A stretch of DNA of 64,000 nt. Origin: Posidonia oceanica. Lineage: Eukaryota; Streptophyta; Magnoliopsida; Alismatales; Posidoniaceae. A program made the translations under genes and the position numbers. Of this stretch, positions 11,764 to 24,050 are shown piece after piece. Within the stretch, counting starts at the first letter, position 1. The number at the start of each line of letters is the position of its first letter. The DNA lies in assembly GCA_037176725.1 (NCBI GenBank), contig JAZBRS010000014.1:75064501-75128500 (forward strand), read 5' to 3'. The notes beneath the pieces were generated by a model that saw only the letters and a program-made list of their open reading frames with translations, made no database searches and was not told the origin of the DNA.

Positions 11764-13250
11764 AAACTCTTAAGTAGAATCATTATTGTCCTCAGAAACC
11801 TGATTGAGAACAATAACATCTTTCTGAGATTCCTAAAAAACATAATTCCTAAGGATACTCCCACTAATACAACCATCCTCTAAAAAGACATCTCTATCAG
11901 TTTTAACTATTCTTGTGGTATGTGTTGGATAGTAATATCTGTAGCCTCTCGACCTCTCTGGGTAACCAATGAAGTATCCACTGATTGTCCTTGAATTCAA
12001 AGATTTCTCATGTGGATTGTAAATTTTTGCTTCAGTAGGGCATCTACAAATGTGCATGTAACCTAAACAGGGTTTCTTGTTGGTCCATAACTCTTAGGGA
12101 GTTTTCTCTACGGATTTAGTAAGAACCCTGTTTAGAATATGCATTGGTGTCTTTAAAGCTTCACCCCACATTAAGGCTAGTAAAGTCAAGTAACTCATCA
12201 TAGCCTTAACCATTTTCTTAAGCATTTTGTTTCATCTTTCAGCAACCCCATTCATGTTGGGTTTGCCTGACATTGTGTACTGAGGTACTATGCCATTTTC
12301 CTTAAGAAACTGCACAAATAGTCCTAGCATCTATCCCATCTCAGTGTGTTTGCCATAGTACTCGCTACCTCTATCTGATGATTTGACTACCTTGATAGGT
12401 TTTCTTAATTATTTCTCTACCTCCAATTTGAAATCCTAAAAGGCTTGAGAGATTTTAGATTTTTCATGAATGAGGTAAAGATACATATACTTAGAATAGT
12501 CATCGATAAAAGTAACAAAGTATTTTTGACCTGTAAAACATAGACTAAAGGGTCCACAAACATCAGTATGAATCAAATATAAAGTTGCTTGACATTTTGT
12601 GGCATGTTTCCTATATGTGTTGGTTGTTTTAGACTTTATACAATAAACACTAGTGTCAAAATCAGTGAAGTCCAATGAACCCAAAAAACCATCTTTCACT
12701 AATCTTTCCACTCTCTTTGGAGATATCCCAATCTTCTATGCCACAAATTAAATACTTGAAGTGCTACTTACCTTGTTCCTCTTATTAGTACAAACTAGAG
12801 ATACCATAGATTCAAAACTAAAAGAGGCAATCAATTTAAATAATCCATCAATAACAGTTGTAGCAATGGGAACATTTTCCTTTATTAAAGACATTCCGAA
12901 AGTATTAAACAAAATGTTATAATTGTCTTTAACTAACTTTATTACAAATGTCAAGTTTCTCTGGAAAGATGGAATATAAAAACAATCTCTTAAAATCAGC
13001 AGTTCTCTAGACTCCAAGGTGATTTTGTAGTCTCCCACTGACTTTACGTGCGATTGTATCCTATTTTCCAAAATAACGAACCTTTCGCACTCAGTTGGAG
13101 GCCGTCTTATAAAAAACCTCTACAAAGTGGTTGATATGTGCATAGTAGCACCTGAGTCAATCCATCAACTAGTACTAGGAACAGAAGTTAAATTTGATTC
13201 ATGGCTTACAATAGATATAATATTACTTGAATTTTTCTTTTTAATCCATT
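11764..13250 (-). pseudogene. Ty1/copia pol: protease and integrase
   Basis: On the minus strand the order is protease WIDSGATMHIS (about 13135-13170), a pre-integrase stretch with VYCIKSKTTNTYRKH, the integrase core with HTDVCGPF, FIDDYSKYMYLYLIHEKSK, SDRGSEYYGKHTEMG and NGVAERWNKMLKKM (about 12230-12600), and the C-terminal run NPHEKSLNSRTISGYFIGYP (11833-12057). The Asp, Asp and Glu of the integrase core are visible in HTD, SDRGSE and NGVAER. Several in-frame stops and small shifts break the reading. The polyprotein continues into reverse transcriptase at 5668 across the solo LTR. Confidence 0.9.
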
Positions 13251-14024
13251 TCTTGTATTTCACGCAATCCTTCTTTAGATGCCCAGATTTCTTGCAGAAA
13301 TAGCACCTTTCCTTAGTGATGGGCTTGTTGGCTACACCAGTATTGTGCTTGTTTTCAAAAATTTTCTGGACCTTTTTTTCCTTTAGATGTGTAGCCCTCT
13401 GATTTGTGACTAGCTAGATTCACGGTATTCATCTTATTAAGCAATGGATTAACAACCAACCTTTCTTCCTCCCAAACACACTTGGTAATGAGTTCATTGA
13501 TTGACCATTCATCCTTATGTGTGCTGTAGGAGACCTTAAAAATGTCATATTTAGGTGATAGTGTTTGCAAAATGAAGTGGATTAAAAAAGAATCTGAAAT
13601 GGTAATCTTAATATCATTCGGTTTTCTTGTAATATCTCGCATAGCCATGATGTATTCTCTTACTTTTTTTTCTTGTATTGTGTATGGAAGTGAACTTCTC
13701 AATCAAGGCGCTTTCCTTAGCTTTGTAAAATCCAACAAACTGTTGCTCAATCATTTTCAAATAAGCTATCGCCAAAGTATTAGAAGTCACAAGACCTCGA
13801 ATATCTCTAGGCATATGCTGTAACATAAATGATAGAGACATTCTATTAGATCTTTCCCATTTTTCATATTGAACTTTTACGTCTGCACTGCTTTCTTTTG
13901 TGAGTTTTGCAGGAGTAACATCCACTCAAAAGCAAAGGTCTAAATCCATTAGGTCCAATTGAAACAGGAAAGATTCCTTCTATTCTAGGAAATTTGTACC
14001 ATTCAACAAATGTACTCTAATCAT
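13251..14024 (-). pseudogene. Ty1/copia gag with CCHC zinc knuckle
   Basis: The likely start is the ATG at 14024 (minus strand), giving MIRVHLLNGTNFLE, a stop where the family has Trp, then KESFLFQLDLMDLDLC. The gag core follows with ESSADVKVQYEKWERSNRMSL (13614-13925), with a frame change near 13700 into a stretch ending VWEEERLVVNPLLN. A zinc knuckle of the CX2CX4HX4C form (CYFCKKSGHLKKDC) lies at about 13264-13306. This is the usual UBN2-type gag of copia elements. Two stops and one shift make it non-functional. Confidence 0.88.
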
Positions 14025-15000
14025 GTTTCTATAAACAGAAAAAACTACAAAAATTACTGATATTAAAACTTTATATTTAACAATAGCATCATCATAACTC
14101 TACGTTGGTAGATAAAATAACATGTCATAAATTAAATAAATATGAAACTAATTCTTCATGTATAAATATCTATGTAACATAGCATCGTTGGATACTAAAA
14201 TGTTCTATATTAATTATTCAAACAGAATTATTCCACTCATTTAGATATAAGCATAACAATTTTATGTTGGTGAAAACTTGTTAATCTTATTTATCTAAAT
14301 GAAAGTTCGAACACTATCCTAATTAGATTTAAATCTAGACTTATGTAATTAATACAATCAAATTTTCTTACTTAGTGTCACATAGGTAAGATTTCAAGTT
14401 GTCCAAATTAAAATATAAGAATTACGTGGCATTCGAGAAATCTCAAAATTGGACAAATATATGTAAAAACACTTTAATCATACTAAAATAACTTTATGAC
14501 ATGTTAAAATAACTAAAGCATGTTCCTTAATAGTATAAATAAATAAGACATAAAACTGTCACACATGGGTTCAATTCATCCTTAGATGTAATATGTAAAA
14601 TAATTATCTATTTATCCAAAATACGTAAAGACCACATGGATAAAATATTTAGATAATTAAATGTTAAAATTTCAATCTATATCACCCTTAAACATGCTTT
14701 CTAAAGATATTTAATCATTAAAGTATGGAAACATGGACTGAAATGCAATTAAAATAAATAGTAGTAGTTTATTCTAAGATAAACTATATTCTGATCATGA
14801 AAATTTACATTTTGGAACAAATATTTAAACTTCAGGGAACAAATAAATATTTCAGAAACATACAAAGTTTTCCACAATAACAGATAACTTAAATGTAATA
14901 ACCAGAAAACTCAAGACTTAAAAGAAATAATAGATTTATGTGGGGTTTTTATTAAATCAGAGGACTTTATAGAGTTTTTCTTATTAAAATAAAGCTCTGA
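14025..15000. other. AT-rich leader of the copia element, no gene seen
   Basis: About 1 kb of AT-rich DNA between the gag start and the probable 5' LTR. The only signal is AAGCTCTGAT at about 14992-15001, the complement of ATCAGAGCTT, which matches part of the usual copia primer-binding site for initiator tRNA-Met (TGGTATCAGAGC). The first bases of that site are changed or lost. The leader is long for a copia element, so an extra insertion inside it is possible. Confidence 0.4.
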
Positions 15001-15905
15001 TGTAAGAAAATAAAATTGTAAGGACTTATATATAATTATCACAAAATAAATAATAATAAAACAATAAATAAACGGATCTGGTAAATAGATCTGCCCCGGA
15101 TCTATTTACCCACTTACCCTAGAAACCCTAAAGGGTTTCAAAAAGGGAAGAGGAAAGGGTGGTGACGGCGCTGCAGCTGGGGCGCCTAACAGGTGCCTAA
15201 ATGCCGCTTGGGTGCCCAGTAGGCTTTCGGAAAAGGCCGCTGTGGCCATTTGTTTTTTTGATGTGCCAGATTCGACTGTCAATGGGTAGAAAAAAGCCTA
15301 AAAAGGCCGTTTCGGTCGCTGGAAACGGTCTGGATGATCGGGGAAGGCCTATTCCACCTCATTTGTGGCATGGAAAATTGTTAATGGTTGTCAGAACGTA
15401 CAGGAATTGTCAAAATAGGATCTCCATACGACCCAAAAGACCGGATATTCCATTTAATACATTTTTCCTCATGATTTCAATGTTATACGTGAAATCGGAT
15501 GCACATAAACAAAACTATATGATGAAACAAAACTATATGATGAAAACTTCCTCAAAACCCAAAAGCAATGATAAGAACATAGCTCTAGTAATACTTGATA
15601 GGCTATATAGGGCTTATTCGATGTCATCATGTTGTCGATCTTAATACAGAAACGTTCCTCGTATGTATTCCTACAGCAACCACCTCTACTCCTAAAGGAG
15701 TCTCTCAAAGCTAGAGAGCTGGAAGAGTTGTTATGTAGTTGTTGTGTTGAAAACCCTAAATGGATGCTTTTTTTATAGTATACTTCATAATTATGTTATA
15801 ATATCCCTTATACATCACTTAATATAATATATCTTACAATTGAGTCATTTCATTAATCAAATTGGTTAAGTCACATAAATTGAATATTTAGACTCAAGTC
15901 CAACA
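15001..15905 (-). mobile_element. Probable 5' LTR of the copia element
   Basis: On the minus strand the segment begins TGTTGGACTTGAGTC (15905) and ends CTTACA (15001), directly before the partial primer-binding site. It holds a TATA-like box (ACTATAAAAAAAGC, about 15764-15777) followed by an ACAACAACTACATAACAAC leader, which fits the U3/R border of a copia LTR. The other LTR of this element is not in the window, so the borders are inferred from the termini and position only. The ORF at 15201-15644 on the other strand has no recognised product. Confidence 0.55.
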
Positions 15906-17300
15906 GTTTAAGCTTAACATGGCACGCATATTTCACTAAAACACAGGGTGATGAATAATAGCTGCAGACTTGACCTCTGATGGATGTTCTAACCATTGGA
16001 ATCTCACATTAGTGGTGGAATTACATTCCACGTTTGATTGTTGAATGATTTTCCAGTATGGTCAAGAATAATCTACATCGATCCACACGTGACTCAAAGA
16101 CGTGTCTTACAGAGAATACGTGAATTCTTTCTCGATAGTCTTCTAGGAAGATATATATCTTTATAGATTATTAACAAGAAACAAAAGCATCTTTCGATAT
16201 AGAATAGGAAAAATAAAAATAAAATAAATAGAAAGTGGTATTAATATTAAAAAAGTATTATTATTATGTTTAGAAGTGATTTTCATTTTGAAGTGAATAA
16301 GTGTGCATAAATAAGGAGAAATTTTAGTTTAGTTGAGAAAAGGAATATGTGTTGCAACAAGTTTTAGAATAAATGAAAAATATATAGATTAATACTAATT
16401 AATTTGATTATCAAAATATATATTAAACCATTTATATATATCTAATTTGAAGCATGTATAAGTTATATTATATATGCATTATTTTTATAAAAAAATAAAC
16501 ATACCATAAACACACATGTATTAGAATATCTTAATGAAATAACTTTATTCCACTCTCTTACGAAAATAAGAATAAGTAAACCAAAACAATAATTATTATT
16601 CTGAATTTATTTAAATTTTTACACGAGTAGTAATTCATATTCTGGATTTATTGTAGGAGTTACTCATATTCCAAAGAGGAGCCATAGGAACATTTTAAAA
16701 TGGTTTAAGTTTATGAATATAGAATTGAATCATCACAGTTGGTCCTGTTCTCCTATACTAACGTTTGTGAACCTATATGTATAAAACTAGTACATAAATT
16801 TTTGATTGGATTTAAGTTGGTTGTTTATTTTTCTTCAAATAAAGGTTCAATACGTAGTTAACTAAATCTAACCGTATGTAAATCAATGTGCGGATGAGAT
16901 TGATACAATTGTTGGACCTTTCCAACCAAGAGTCGGAGAGGATCTCAAGATAAACTCGTCAACGATAAGACAAGCACACAGCATTTTCCGCAGTCAAGTT
17001 TATTTCAACAATTCGAAAGAATTATTATTCTTTGTAGAACGTAGGGTTACATGTGGGTATAAACTGTTTTAGTGGCTAGTCTGCTCCACCCCGTCGCATT
17101 AGAAATGGGTACATGTAGAATTTTTATATCTATTAGAAGAATATGACTCGCTATTCCGCGTGCATAAACCTACTTACATGCGTGGGTACAAACTGTTTTA
17201 ACCTACTAACTCGTCCCATACGTGGGTATAAACCCTCTCCGCCATCTTGCGGTTTGGGCATGCATGGGTAAACCTCTGACTTATCCGTCTTGTGCGTTTG
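15906..17300. other. AT-rich intergenic DNA, no gene seen
   Basis: No ORF with recognisable product. Between about 17045 and 17275 the phrase CRTGGGTAYAAAC occurs several times (for example near 17050, 17180, 17220), hinting at an old degenerate repeat. Confidence 0.4.
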
Positions 17301-17309
17301 GTAGTAGCT

Positions 17310-17770
17310 GTAGGGGGTGTAAAAAGGTCGAATATGGATTAGATATATTATTTATTATATTCGTATTATTTAAAAATTTTGAATCGGATGCAGATATGTG
17401 TTGTTGATATGAAAATTGAAAATCATATAAATCCAGACATGAATATTTTTCAGCTATTTCTTGAATATCGAGTACGGATGAAAGCAAATATGGATAAAAT
17501 TCAAATATGTAAACAAAATAAATATTAATAGAATTTAGTATAGTTAAAAATCTGATTAAAATATTGATATAATAATTCATAAATTATAGATCCACAAGAT
17601 AAATGGCAACCTAATAAAATGTAAACATAATCATATCTTATACATAATAAATCCACAATGACCACATGTAAGGTGCAAATGAAGTCAATATGGAGAAGAC
17701 ATATCCTACAATACAAACACATTCAAATATGATAACGGATTTCCATATTCAAAACGAAATATAGATAAAA
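17310..17770. repeat. Possible hAT-like non-autonomous element remnant
   Basis: The segment begins TAGGGGGTGTAAAAAGG, which resembles the ends of plant hAT-type MITEs, and continues with the GAATATGGATTAGATATA style of sequence also seen at 25528-25887. A matching right terminus was not found, so the element is truncated or the call is wrong. Confidence 0.3.
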
Positions 17771-17801
17771 TAATTAAGGGTGTGTATATGGTACTCACAT
17801 G

Positions 17802-18358
17802 GGTACCAATAAGGCTGTCAATGAGTCAGGTCAAACGGATTTGACCCGTTAGGACTAAGAATTTGAATCCATAAGGACTCGTTAGATCCTAACCCGTTAA
17901 CCTAAAATCTTAAAGGATCGGGTCAGAGTGAAATATGTCACCTCATTTATTAATCCGTTAGTATTAAATAATGTTATATACTTTATATCTTAATTAATTA
18001 GATGTTGATCTATTATTGTTTAAAAGCTTATAGATTTTTGAATTTATGAGATGAGTAAGCTTGCAGAGTATTATAAAACATTTTTAGGTGGAGATAATGG
18101 AATTCTGCTTCTTTTATTGTATAAAATTGTTGAATTTTTAGTTGTAGTTTTTTTATTTTTTAGATGAACATTAGATCTATTTTAACTCGTTAACCAGATC
18201 CAACCTGTTTTCTCTAAATGGGTTGGGTCGGGTTATGAGTCATGGGTTGAAAAAACGAATTATCACTTGACCCGTAACTCGTTAGTAAGAAACAGGTTGA
18301 GTAATGGATTGACTTTCAACCCGACCCAACCCAACCTGTTGACAATCTTAAGTACCAA
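17802..18358. mobile_element. hAT-type MITE (17810-18350) with 8-bp duplication
   Basis: The ends are TAAGGCTGTCAA (17810) and, inverted, TAAGATTGTCAA (ending 18350), followed on both sides by related GGTCAAACGG / AACCCGACCC stretches. Flanks are GGTACCAA (17802-17809) and AGTACCAA (18351-18358), 7 of 8 identical. An 8-bp duplication with TA(A/G)GG-type ends is characteristic of hAT elements. At 541 bp it codes for nothing and is a non-autonomous copy. Confidence 0.75.
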
Positions 18359-19254
18359 AGAATTTAGTAGGCATCGAAACTTTTAATCTTGACAATTTAT
18401 TCAAACATATTGATGGTGAGATTTATAATTGTAAATAAGCAATTGTAACTACTAATAAATAGTTATAACTTTATAAGACAACACCATAGTTATCTGTTTT
18501 TGTATAGTAGTAACAGTCCTAACTAATTACTCTAACTCTATTTTTTTCCCATTGATAAATCCAACAAGGTTTTTTAATAATAGCATGTTTTTAGAAAGCT
18601 AAATATTGTAAGATCAAGCTATCCAAGGAAGGGAAAGCAAAGTTAATACAACAAGAGTATGGATTCCATCAAGACCCAACCGTGATACGTCAATGCATGA
18701 TAAAAAAGAAGAAAAAAAACAGAATAAGGGTCATTTGAACCAAATGAGAGAAGGACCTTGAATAGGTAGGAAGATTTGTGTATGTTTACAAAGCATAATG
18801 CAAGTAAACTGTCATGATTTGGTCTTTATTTCTAGTTAAGGTTATTCAGATATCTAAATGACTATGAGTAAAAAAAGTAAGAATCAATTGGAGGGCAAAA
18901 AAGGAAAAATGTACCATGAGGGAGTTGTGGAGTGTTGGTTTTTCAAAACACCGCTTTACACGGGAACTGGCTCTTTGTTAGAGCAGGGACAGGGAAATCG
19001 ATGAGTGGAGCATCTACAGTGGTCACTCCAGACCATTCCAGTAAACAAACGCAACCTACGGTAATCTACTGTTTGTTTCAAAATTTTGTTAAGGCACATG
19101 CGATAAACCAGCAAATGTTGCTTAATTAGTAATTGCAAGCCCAATGTCAACTCTTGTTTTGACATAAGATGGACGAGCCCCGCGTCGAGGCAAAAATATA
19201 CATAAACAATTGGAAGACCCTATAAGCTAGGTCATTTACAATAATCTATGCTTT
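18359..19254. other. Intergenic DNA, no gene supported
   Basis: AT-rich with a more balanced patch at 18930-19170. ORFs of 65-69 codons on both strands in that patch (18932-19129, 18956-19165) are not recognised and overlap each other antisense, so neither is supported. Confidence 0.3.
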
Positions 19255-19464
19255 TTAGCCATCCACTTGCAAGCTTAGACCCAAAAAATACGTGTCACTA
19301 GAAGTATAGTGGGCCATACTATTTGAAAAGCCACTACCTAAACTAAACACTGTCAACAGTTGATCTTTGAATATGAGCAAACCAAAACTGCCACTCCGGT
19401 CTCTTCGTCCAATGGTGTCCCCCATTAATTTAGCACTACCAGCTTTTGTTACTAAATTATTCAA
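19255..19464 (-). other. Unrecognised 69-codon ORF
   Basis: A minus-strand ORF with segments such as KLMGDTIGRRDRSGSFGLL and SSDTYFLGLSLQVDG. Composition is closer to coding than the AT-rich surroundings. A possible splice-like CAG lies near its start (CCTAACAG at 19493-19500 on the plus strand). I do not recognise a family. It may be one exon of a degraded gene or chance. Confidence 0.15.
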
Positions 19465-19686
19465 AAGCTTTGTTAATGTTGATAGCTGGAATACCTAACA
19501 GTTCCCACGGTGTCAATCCTGGTGATACGTATTAACATTTGTTGAGCACTGTTTTCAATTTGCATCTCTGTCATTTTCTAATTGCCAGGTTCACCATAGG
19601 AACTTTGCATCAAGAACCTATCCATGCGTGGTTCCGGTCTAGATTCATGGTGCTTTCTAAACTATCGGTATGTTTATTTGTAGATT

Positions 19687-19920
19687 ATGTATCATGGATT
19701 ATGTAATGTTGCAGACAACGATAAAAGAGTACTTGTAAACAAACTAGCACAAAGAAAATATAGATTTTCATGGTTAACCACAAAAGATTTTACTTCCACG
19801 AACAATGATAGATTGTTATTCTATCAACATGGAGAAAGTATTATAGAAAAAATGATGTATATTAAGGATAATAAACCAAGATATAATTTAGAATTTCATT
19901 ACCTTAATCCTAACACCTAA
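19687..19920 (+). other. Unrecognised 77-codon ORF
   Basis: A plus-strand ORF with KYRFSWLTTKDFTSTNNDR and IIEKMMYIKDNKPRYNLEF. It is Asn/Lys rich because the region is AT rich. No family is recognised and no promoter or neighbour supports it. Low confidence that it is expressed. Confidence 0.15.
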
Positions 19921-21304
19921 GGAGTATAGATATATATAGATTACACAACGAAATCTTTGCACATTGATGGAGTGTTCTGCGCATTCCACAATTATGTAAT
20001 TGAATATGAATAAATAAATAGATTAGGATTCAACATATATATAATATATGGATAAATAGTTGTTTAATAGTAAAGTAAAAAAAAATCTATTGTAAGAGAG
20101 ATTTTTTTGATTATAGTGTACGACCCATGAGTCAAATCATGTTTGGGATTTCTTTTCAAACGTCCATGGATCTCATCTTTAAATTTAAGTTATAATCAAA
20201 ATGGTTACTCTATGAACCTTTAAACAGTTACGTGGAGGTAGATCTCGTCTGATCACGGAGAGAAACTACTGATATCATTTTACAGTGGTCTCGCTCCATG
20301 GTAATGGTCAGATTCGAATGATTTTGAGAAAAGCACAAATGATTAAATCAGTGGATCTGAAAGGATCGATAAGTCTATTCACGGAGACTAGCATACAACC
20401 AGGAGATGGTAAACATAGAGGCTATGACTGTCATGTCCATATATAACAGATGGTTAAATCATTAATATCATCAAATACGTAACTGTCATAAACCTACGCT
20501 AGTTTCCTTGTATAACTGGCCTCATGCAGCCACTGGGCCCACAATGTTGTTTTATTTATCATAAAAAGGTTAAAAAACTAGCTTTGTGATTTGTCCCTAG
20601 TAAAATGGCTGGGTGAAAGCCGTCAAACAAATATAAAATGATTTTTATATAAATTGAACGTACAAAATGAATCTATAACTGCGATCCTATTCCTAGAAAA
20701 AGGAATTGTAACAGTGAATCAGCGATACTGCTGAATCGGTTGGGTGCGAAAACGCTTCTATGGGTCTGGCTTTGGGGTTCATGGGTCAGTGCACGTCAAG
20801 TATTCAATAGGACAAAAAACTTCACTCACTGTTTTTTGTCCATATTGTTGGTTGCTGCTTGAACAGAAACATAAAGTAGTTTGTTTAACAAACGTTACTA
20901 CAACGTAGGATCCAACGCTTGGGGTTGTTTGTGTTTCGGAAACGGTTGGAATATATATTTAGTAGCCAAATGGAAATGAAAATGGAAACAGAAACAAAAA
21001 TAATCTGCTTCCTGTTTGACCACCTTTTTGGTATTTGTACATATCATTAAAAACTATCAGAATATGAAATCTGTGTGTTGTGACTGTCACTAGAAACTGA
21101 GGGAAACTAACTAAAAATTAATTATTTTGTATATATCAACAAATAAAAGTTAATGGAATATGAAATAAATATTTAAATATAAAATAGATATAATAGTCTT
21201 GATGTCTATTTAAAACCAACAAATATAAAGTTATTTTAAATAATTTATGAAATACACTACCAGGCTAAATTAGCTAAATTAATGCACATTTAATAAGCTA
21301 AAGC
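19921..21304. other. AT-rich intergenic DNA, no gene seen
   Basis: No ORF with a product. It may include the remainder of the Harbinger element whose transposase end follows, but no terminal inverted repeats were identified. Confidence 0.35.
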
Positions 21305-21556
21305 TTTTTTTTTTGTTCTTGTGATAATGATGCACTTGTATTTGTTTCTACTTCATCTTTATCATATTCAAATGCTTGAGATATACCTTCTTCAACCTCG
21401 TATTCAGAAATCTTTTATAACTCGTCTTGAAAATCCTCAAGCAAATCAACATAGTCCTCTTCACGAATAAAATTATGCAATAAACAACATGCTAACACTA
21501 TTTTTGCTTGTGTCTTGAAGGAGAAAGGTATATATCCCAAATAATAATAACACCAA

Positions 21557-21591
<35 letters not shown>

Positions 21592-21815
21592 ACAATAGTA
21601 ATAGTAACAGCAACAACAACAACAATAATAATAATAATAAGACATATATCCTTGAAGAATAGCAAACCTATGCTTAACCATTCCAAATGTCTATTTAATA
21701 ACATTCCTTAGTTGAGAGTGTCGATAGTTAAAATTCTCTATGGCATTGATTTGCTAGGCGTCATTGTCATACTAACTCAAATGATATCGACTATGTCGAA
21801 ATGGATAAATAAACT
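21305..21815 (-). pseudogene. PIF/Harbinger (HARBI1-like) transposase, C-terminal fragment
   Basis: On the minus strand the reading is PFRHSRYHLS, IENFNYRHSQLRNVIK, TFGMVKHRFAILQGYMS, a simple-repeat insertion, then IPFSFKTQAKIVLACCLLHNFIR in overlapping pieces, and an acidic tail ending near 21305. This order (RYHL, NLRHS-LRN, FG-LK-RF-IL, TQ-KIV-ACC-LHNF) is the C-terminal part of the DDE nuclease of PIF/Harbinger transposases. There are at least three in-frame stops (after RYHLS, within NVIK-TFG, and after DFQDEL). A trinucleotide microsatellite of about 95 bp at 21545-21640 splits the domain between GYMS and IPFSF, giving a run of Tyr and Cys codons that is not part of the family. Confidence 0.8.
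21545..21640. repeat. Trinucleotide/hexanucleotide microsatellite (CAACAG, AAT)
   Basis: ACAGCA hexamers grade into CAA and AAT trinucleotides. The tract lies inside the Harbinger transposase reading frame and keeps it open because the unit is a multiple of three. Confidence 0.95.
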
Positions 21816-22343
21816 CAGGTCTATTTTTCATATGATTACTTTGGATTTTATTTTTTGGACGGGGTATGAGAGTTCCTTCCTGTTTTTTTTGCCAAATTCC
21901 AATCCGAACTACAACATCTTTATCAGGACTCTCTAAAGAAGAAGGAAAAACTGATTTTACAGTGTAGAAAATAAAAAAAAACCACAAAAAAAGCAGGAAT
22001 GTAAGTTTGGTGGGATGTCGAGAAACATGAAAAGGTAGAACGTTGTAATTGTGTGTCATCATTATTAATATTAATCAATGGGAAGGTAAAAACATAGACA
22101 TCTGATATTATACATGTCCATTGGGAACAGGTAAAATGTGCCACTCAAACGAATAGCTGGAGCCAGTAGGAATCGGTCTTCCTTATTTGACCATTTTCTA
22201 TTTTTCTTCAAGTCTTCCATCTTTTGAGTTCCACAAACACTGTTGTTCACTGTACGTAACCAGTAACAAGCAGTAACCATATCAATAGCGATAAAGCAAT
22301 ATAAGCAAAAACCAAATTCCCCTCTATCCTTCCCTCCACCGCC
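21816..22343 (+). promoter_or_regulatory. Upstream region of AZG1
   Basis: Between the transposase remnant and the AZG1 ATG. A weak TATA-like TATAAG lies at 22300-22305, only about 40 bp before the ATG, followed by a pyrimidine-rich run (CCCCTCTATCCTTCCCTCC) typical of plant 5' leaders. No ORF here is supported. Minus-strand ORFs 21772-22477 are shadows. Confidence 0.35.
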
Positions 22344-24050
22344 ATGGCCTTGCCTGCGGCCTCGCCGACGTCGCTCCTTTCGCGTCTCAATTCGACGGTC
22401 TCCGCCTCTCGCGTCGGAAAATACTTCAAGTTATCGACTCGTAACACGACTTTCACGACCGAGCTCCGCGCCGGCACCGCGACGTTCTTGACTATGGCCT
22501 ACATCCTCGCAGTCAACGCATCCATCCTCTCCGACTCCGGCGCCACCTGCTCCATCTCCGACTGCACCAACCCGTCCCCGACCTGCAAATTCCCGCCCGC
22601 TGTCGACCCCGGCTACTCCGCCTGCCTCGACCGCGTGCGCCGTGACCTCATCGTCGCCACCATCGGATCCTCCATCATCGGCTCCGTCGTCATGGGCGTC
22701 TTCGCCAACCTGCCCCTTGCCCTCGCCCCCGGGATGGGTATGAACGCCTACTTCGCCTACAACGTCGTCGGTTTCCATGGCTCCGGTAACCTGCCCTACA
22801 AGACCGCCTTAACCGCCGTCTTTCTCGAAGGGCTCGTCTTCCTCTTCATCTCAGCCGTTGGATTTCGCGCCAAACTTGTCAAGCTCGTACCCAAGCCGGT
22901 CCGTATCTCGTCGTCGGCCGGGATTGGGTTGTTCTTGGCTTTCATCGGCCTCCAGAACAACCAAGGTGTTGGGCTTGTCGGGTACAGCTCCTCCACGCTC
23001 CTCACGCTCGCCGCCTGCCCCCGCGACGCACGCGTGGCTCTGGCACCGGTAATCACAGACGCAAACGGCACGGTGTCACTCCTCCCCGGCGGCACCGTCT
23101 CCGGCGGTATCATGTGCCTTCATGGCAGGATGCAGTCGCCCACATTCTGGCTCGCCGTCGTGGGATTTGTCATCATCGCTTACTGCTTGGCAAAGAACGT
23201 CAAGGGCGCGCTGATCTACGGCATCGTCTTCGTCACCGCCGTGTCGTGGTTCCGGAACACCAGAGTCACCGCATTCCCCGGCACCCCCGACGGCGACAAC
23301 GCCTACAAGTACTTCAAACAAGTCGTCGACGTGCACAAGATAGAGTCTACGGCGGTAGCCCTCAGCTTCTCCGGCATAGGGAAGGGTTTCTTCTGGGAGG
23401 CTCTAGTGACCTTTCTCTACGTCGACGTCCTCGACACCACCGGGACGCTCTACTCAATGGCGCGCTTCGCCGGTTTCGTCGACGACACGACGGGGGACTT
23501 CGAGGGCCAGTACTTCGCGTTCATGTCGGATGCGTCAGCTATTGTTGTCGGCTCGCTTTTGGGTACGTCACCATTGACGGCCTTCATCGAGTCGTCGACG
23601 GGGATCAGGGAAGGCGGGAGGACGGGGCTGACAGCGTTGACGGTGGCCGGGTACTTCCTCCTGGCCTTCTTCTTCACGCCGTTGCTCGCGTCGATACCGG
23701 CGTGGGCGGTGGGGCCGCCGCTGGTGCTGGTGGGGGTGATGATGATGCGGTCGGTGGTGGAGATCGATTGGGACGATATGCGGCAGGCGGTGCCGGCGTT
23801 CATGACTCTCATCCTCATGCCATTGACGTACTCCGTCGCCTATGGGCTCATCGGTGGGATTGGGACCTACATAGTTCTCAACCTCTTGGACTGGGCGATG
23901 CTTCTTCTCTTCAACAATACCAAGAAGAGGGATATTGCCATCACAAAAGACAACAACCAACAAAACAATGAAGTCATCGTTCCAGTTACCAACGGTAGAA
24001 CGGCATCAGATAGTAGAGTTGACAACAAGGCGCAGGAGATTGAGTTGTAG
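22344..24050 (+). CDS. AZG1: AZG1-type adenine/guanine permease
   Basis: A plasma-membrane purine transporter of the AZG family (nucleobase permease, NCS2-like fold), which in plants takes up adenine and guanine and, in Arabidopsis, also cytokinin. The 568-residue single-exon ORF is intact and close to the Arabidopsis AZG1 length. Visible family blocks are [21 protein letters not shown] (about 38-58), [18 protein letters not shown] (122-139), [20 protein letters not shown] (187-206), [19 protein letters not shown] (357-375) and [20 protein letters not shown] (405-424), the last two being the paired substrate-site regions. A dozen or so hydrophobic segments run to about residue 522, followed by a polar tail of about 45 residues. 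The ATG at 22344 sits in CCGCCATGGC and begins the conserved N-terminus. The gene is markedly GC richer than its flanks. The paralogue AZG2 is less likely because the Cys-rich loop (69-94) and N-terminus fit AZG1. Confidence 0.95.
   Translation: MALPAASPTSLLSRLNSTVSASRVGKYFKLSTRNTTFTTELRAGTATFLTMAYILAVNASILSDSGATCSISDCTNPSPTCKFPPAVDPGYSACLDRVRRDLIVATIGSSIIGSVVMGVFANLPLALAPGMGMNAYFAYNVVGFHGSGNLPYKTALTAVFLEGLVFLFISAVGFRAKLVKLVPKPVRISSSAGIGLFLAFIGLQNNQGVGLVGYSSSTLLTLAACPRDARVALAPVITDANGTVSLLPGGTVSGGIMCLHGRMQSPTFWLAVVGFVIIAYCLAKNVKGALIYGIVFVTAVSWFRNTRVTAFPGTPDGDNAYKYFKQVVDVHKIESTAVALSFSGIGKGFFWEALVTFLYVDVLDTTGTLYSMARFAGFVDDTTGDFEGQYFAFMSDASAIVVGSLLGTSPLTAFIESSTGIREGGRTGLTALTVAGYFLLAFFFTPLLASIPAWAVGPPLVLVGVMMMRSVVEIDWDDMRQAVPAFMTLILMPLTYSVAYGLIGGIGTYIVLNLLDWAMLLLFNNTKKRDIAITKDNNQQNNEVIVPVTNGRTASDSRVDNKAQEIEL

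Noticed and set aside
23114..23971. 285-codon plus-strand ORF and minus-strand ORFs within AZG1
   Set aside because: They are out-of-frame shadows of the GC-rich AZG1 coding sequence.
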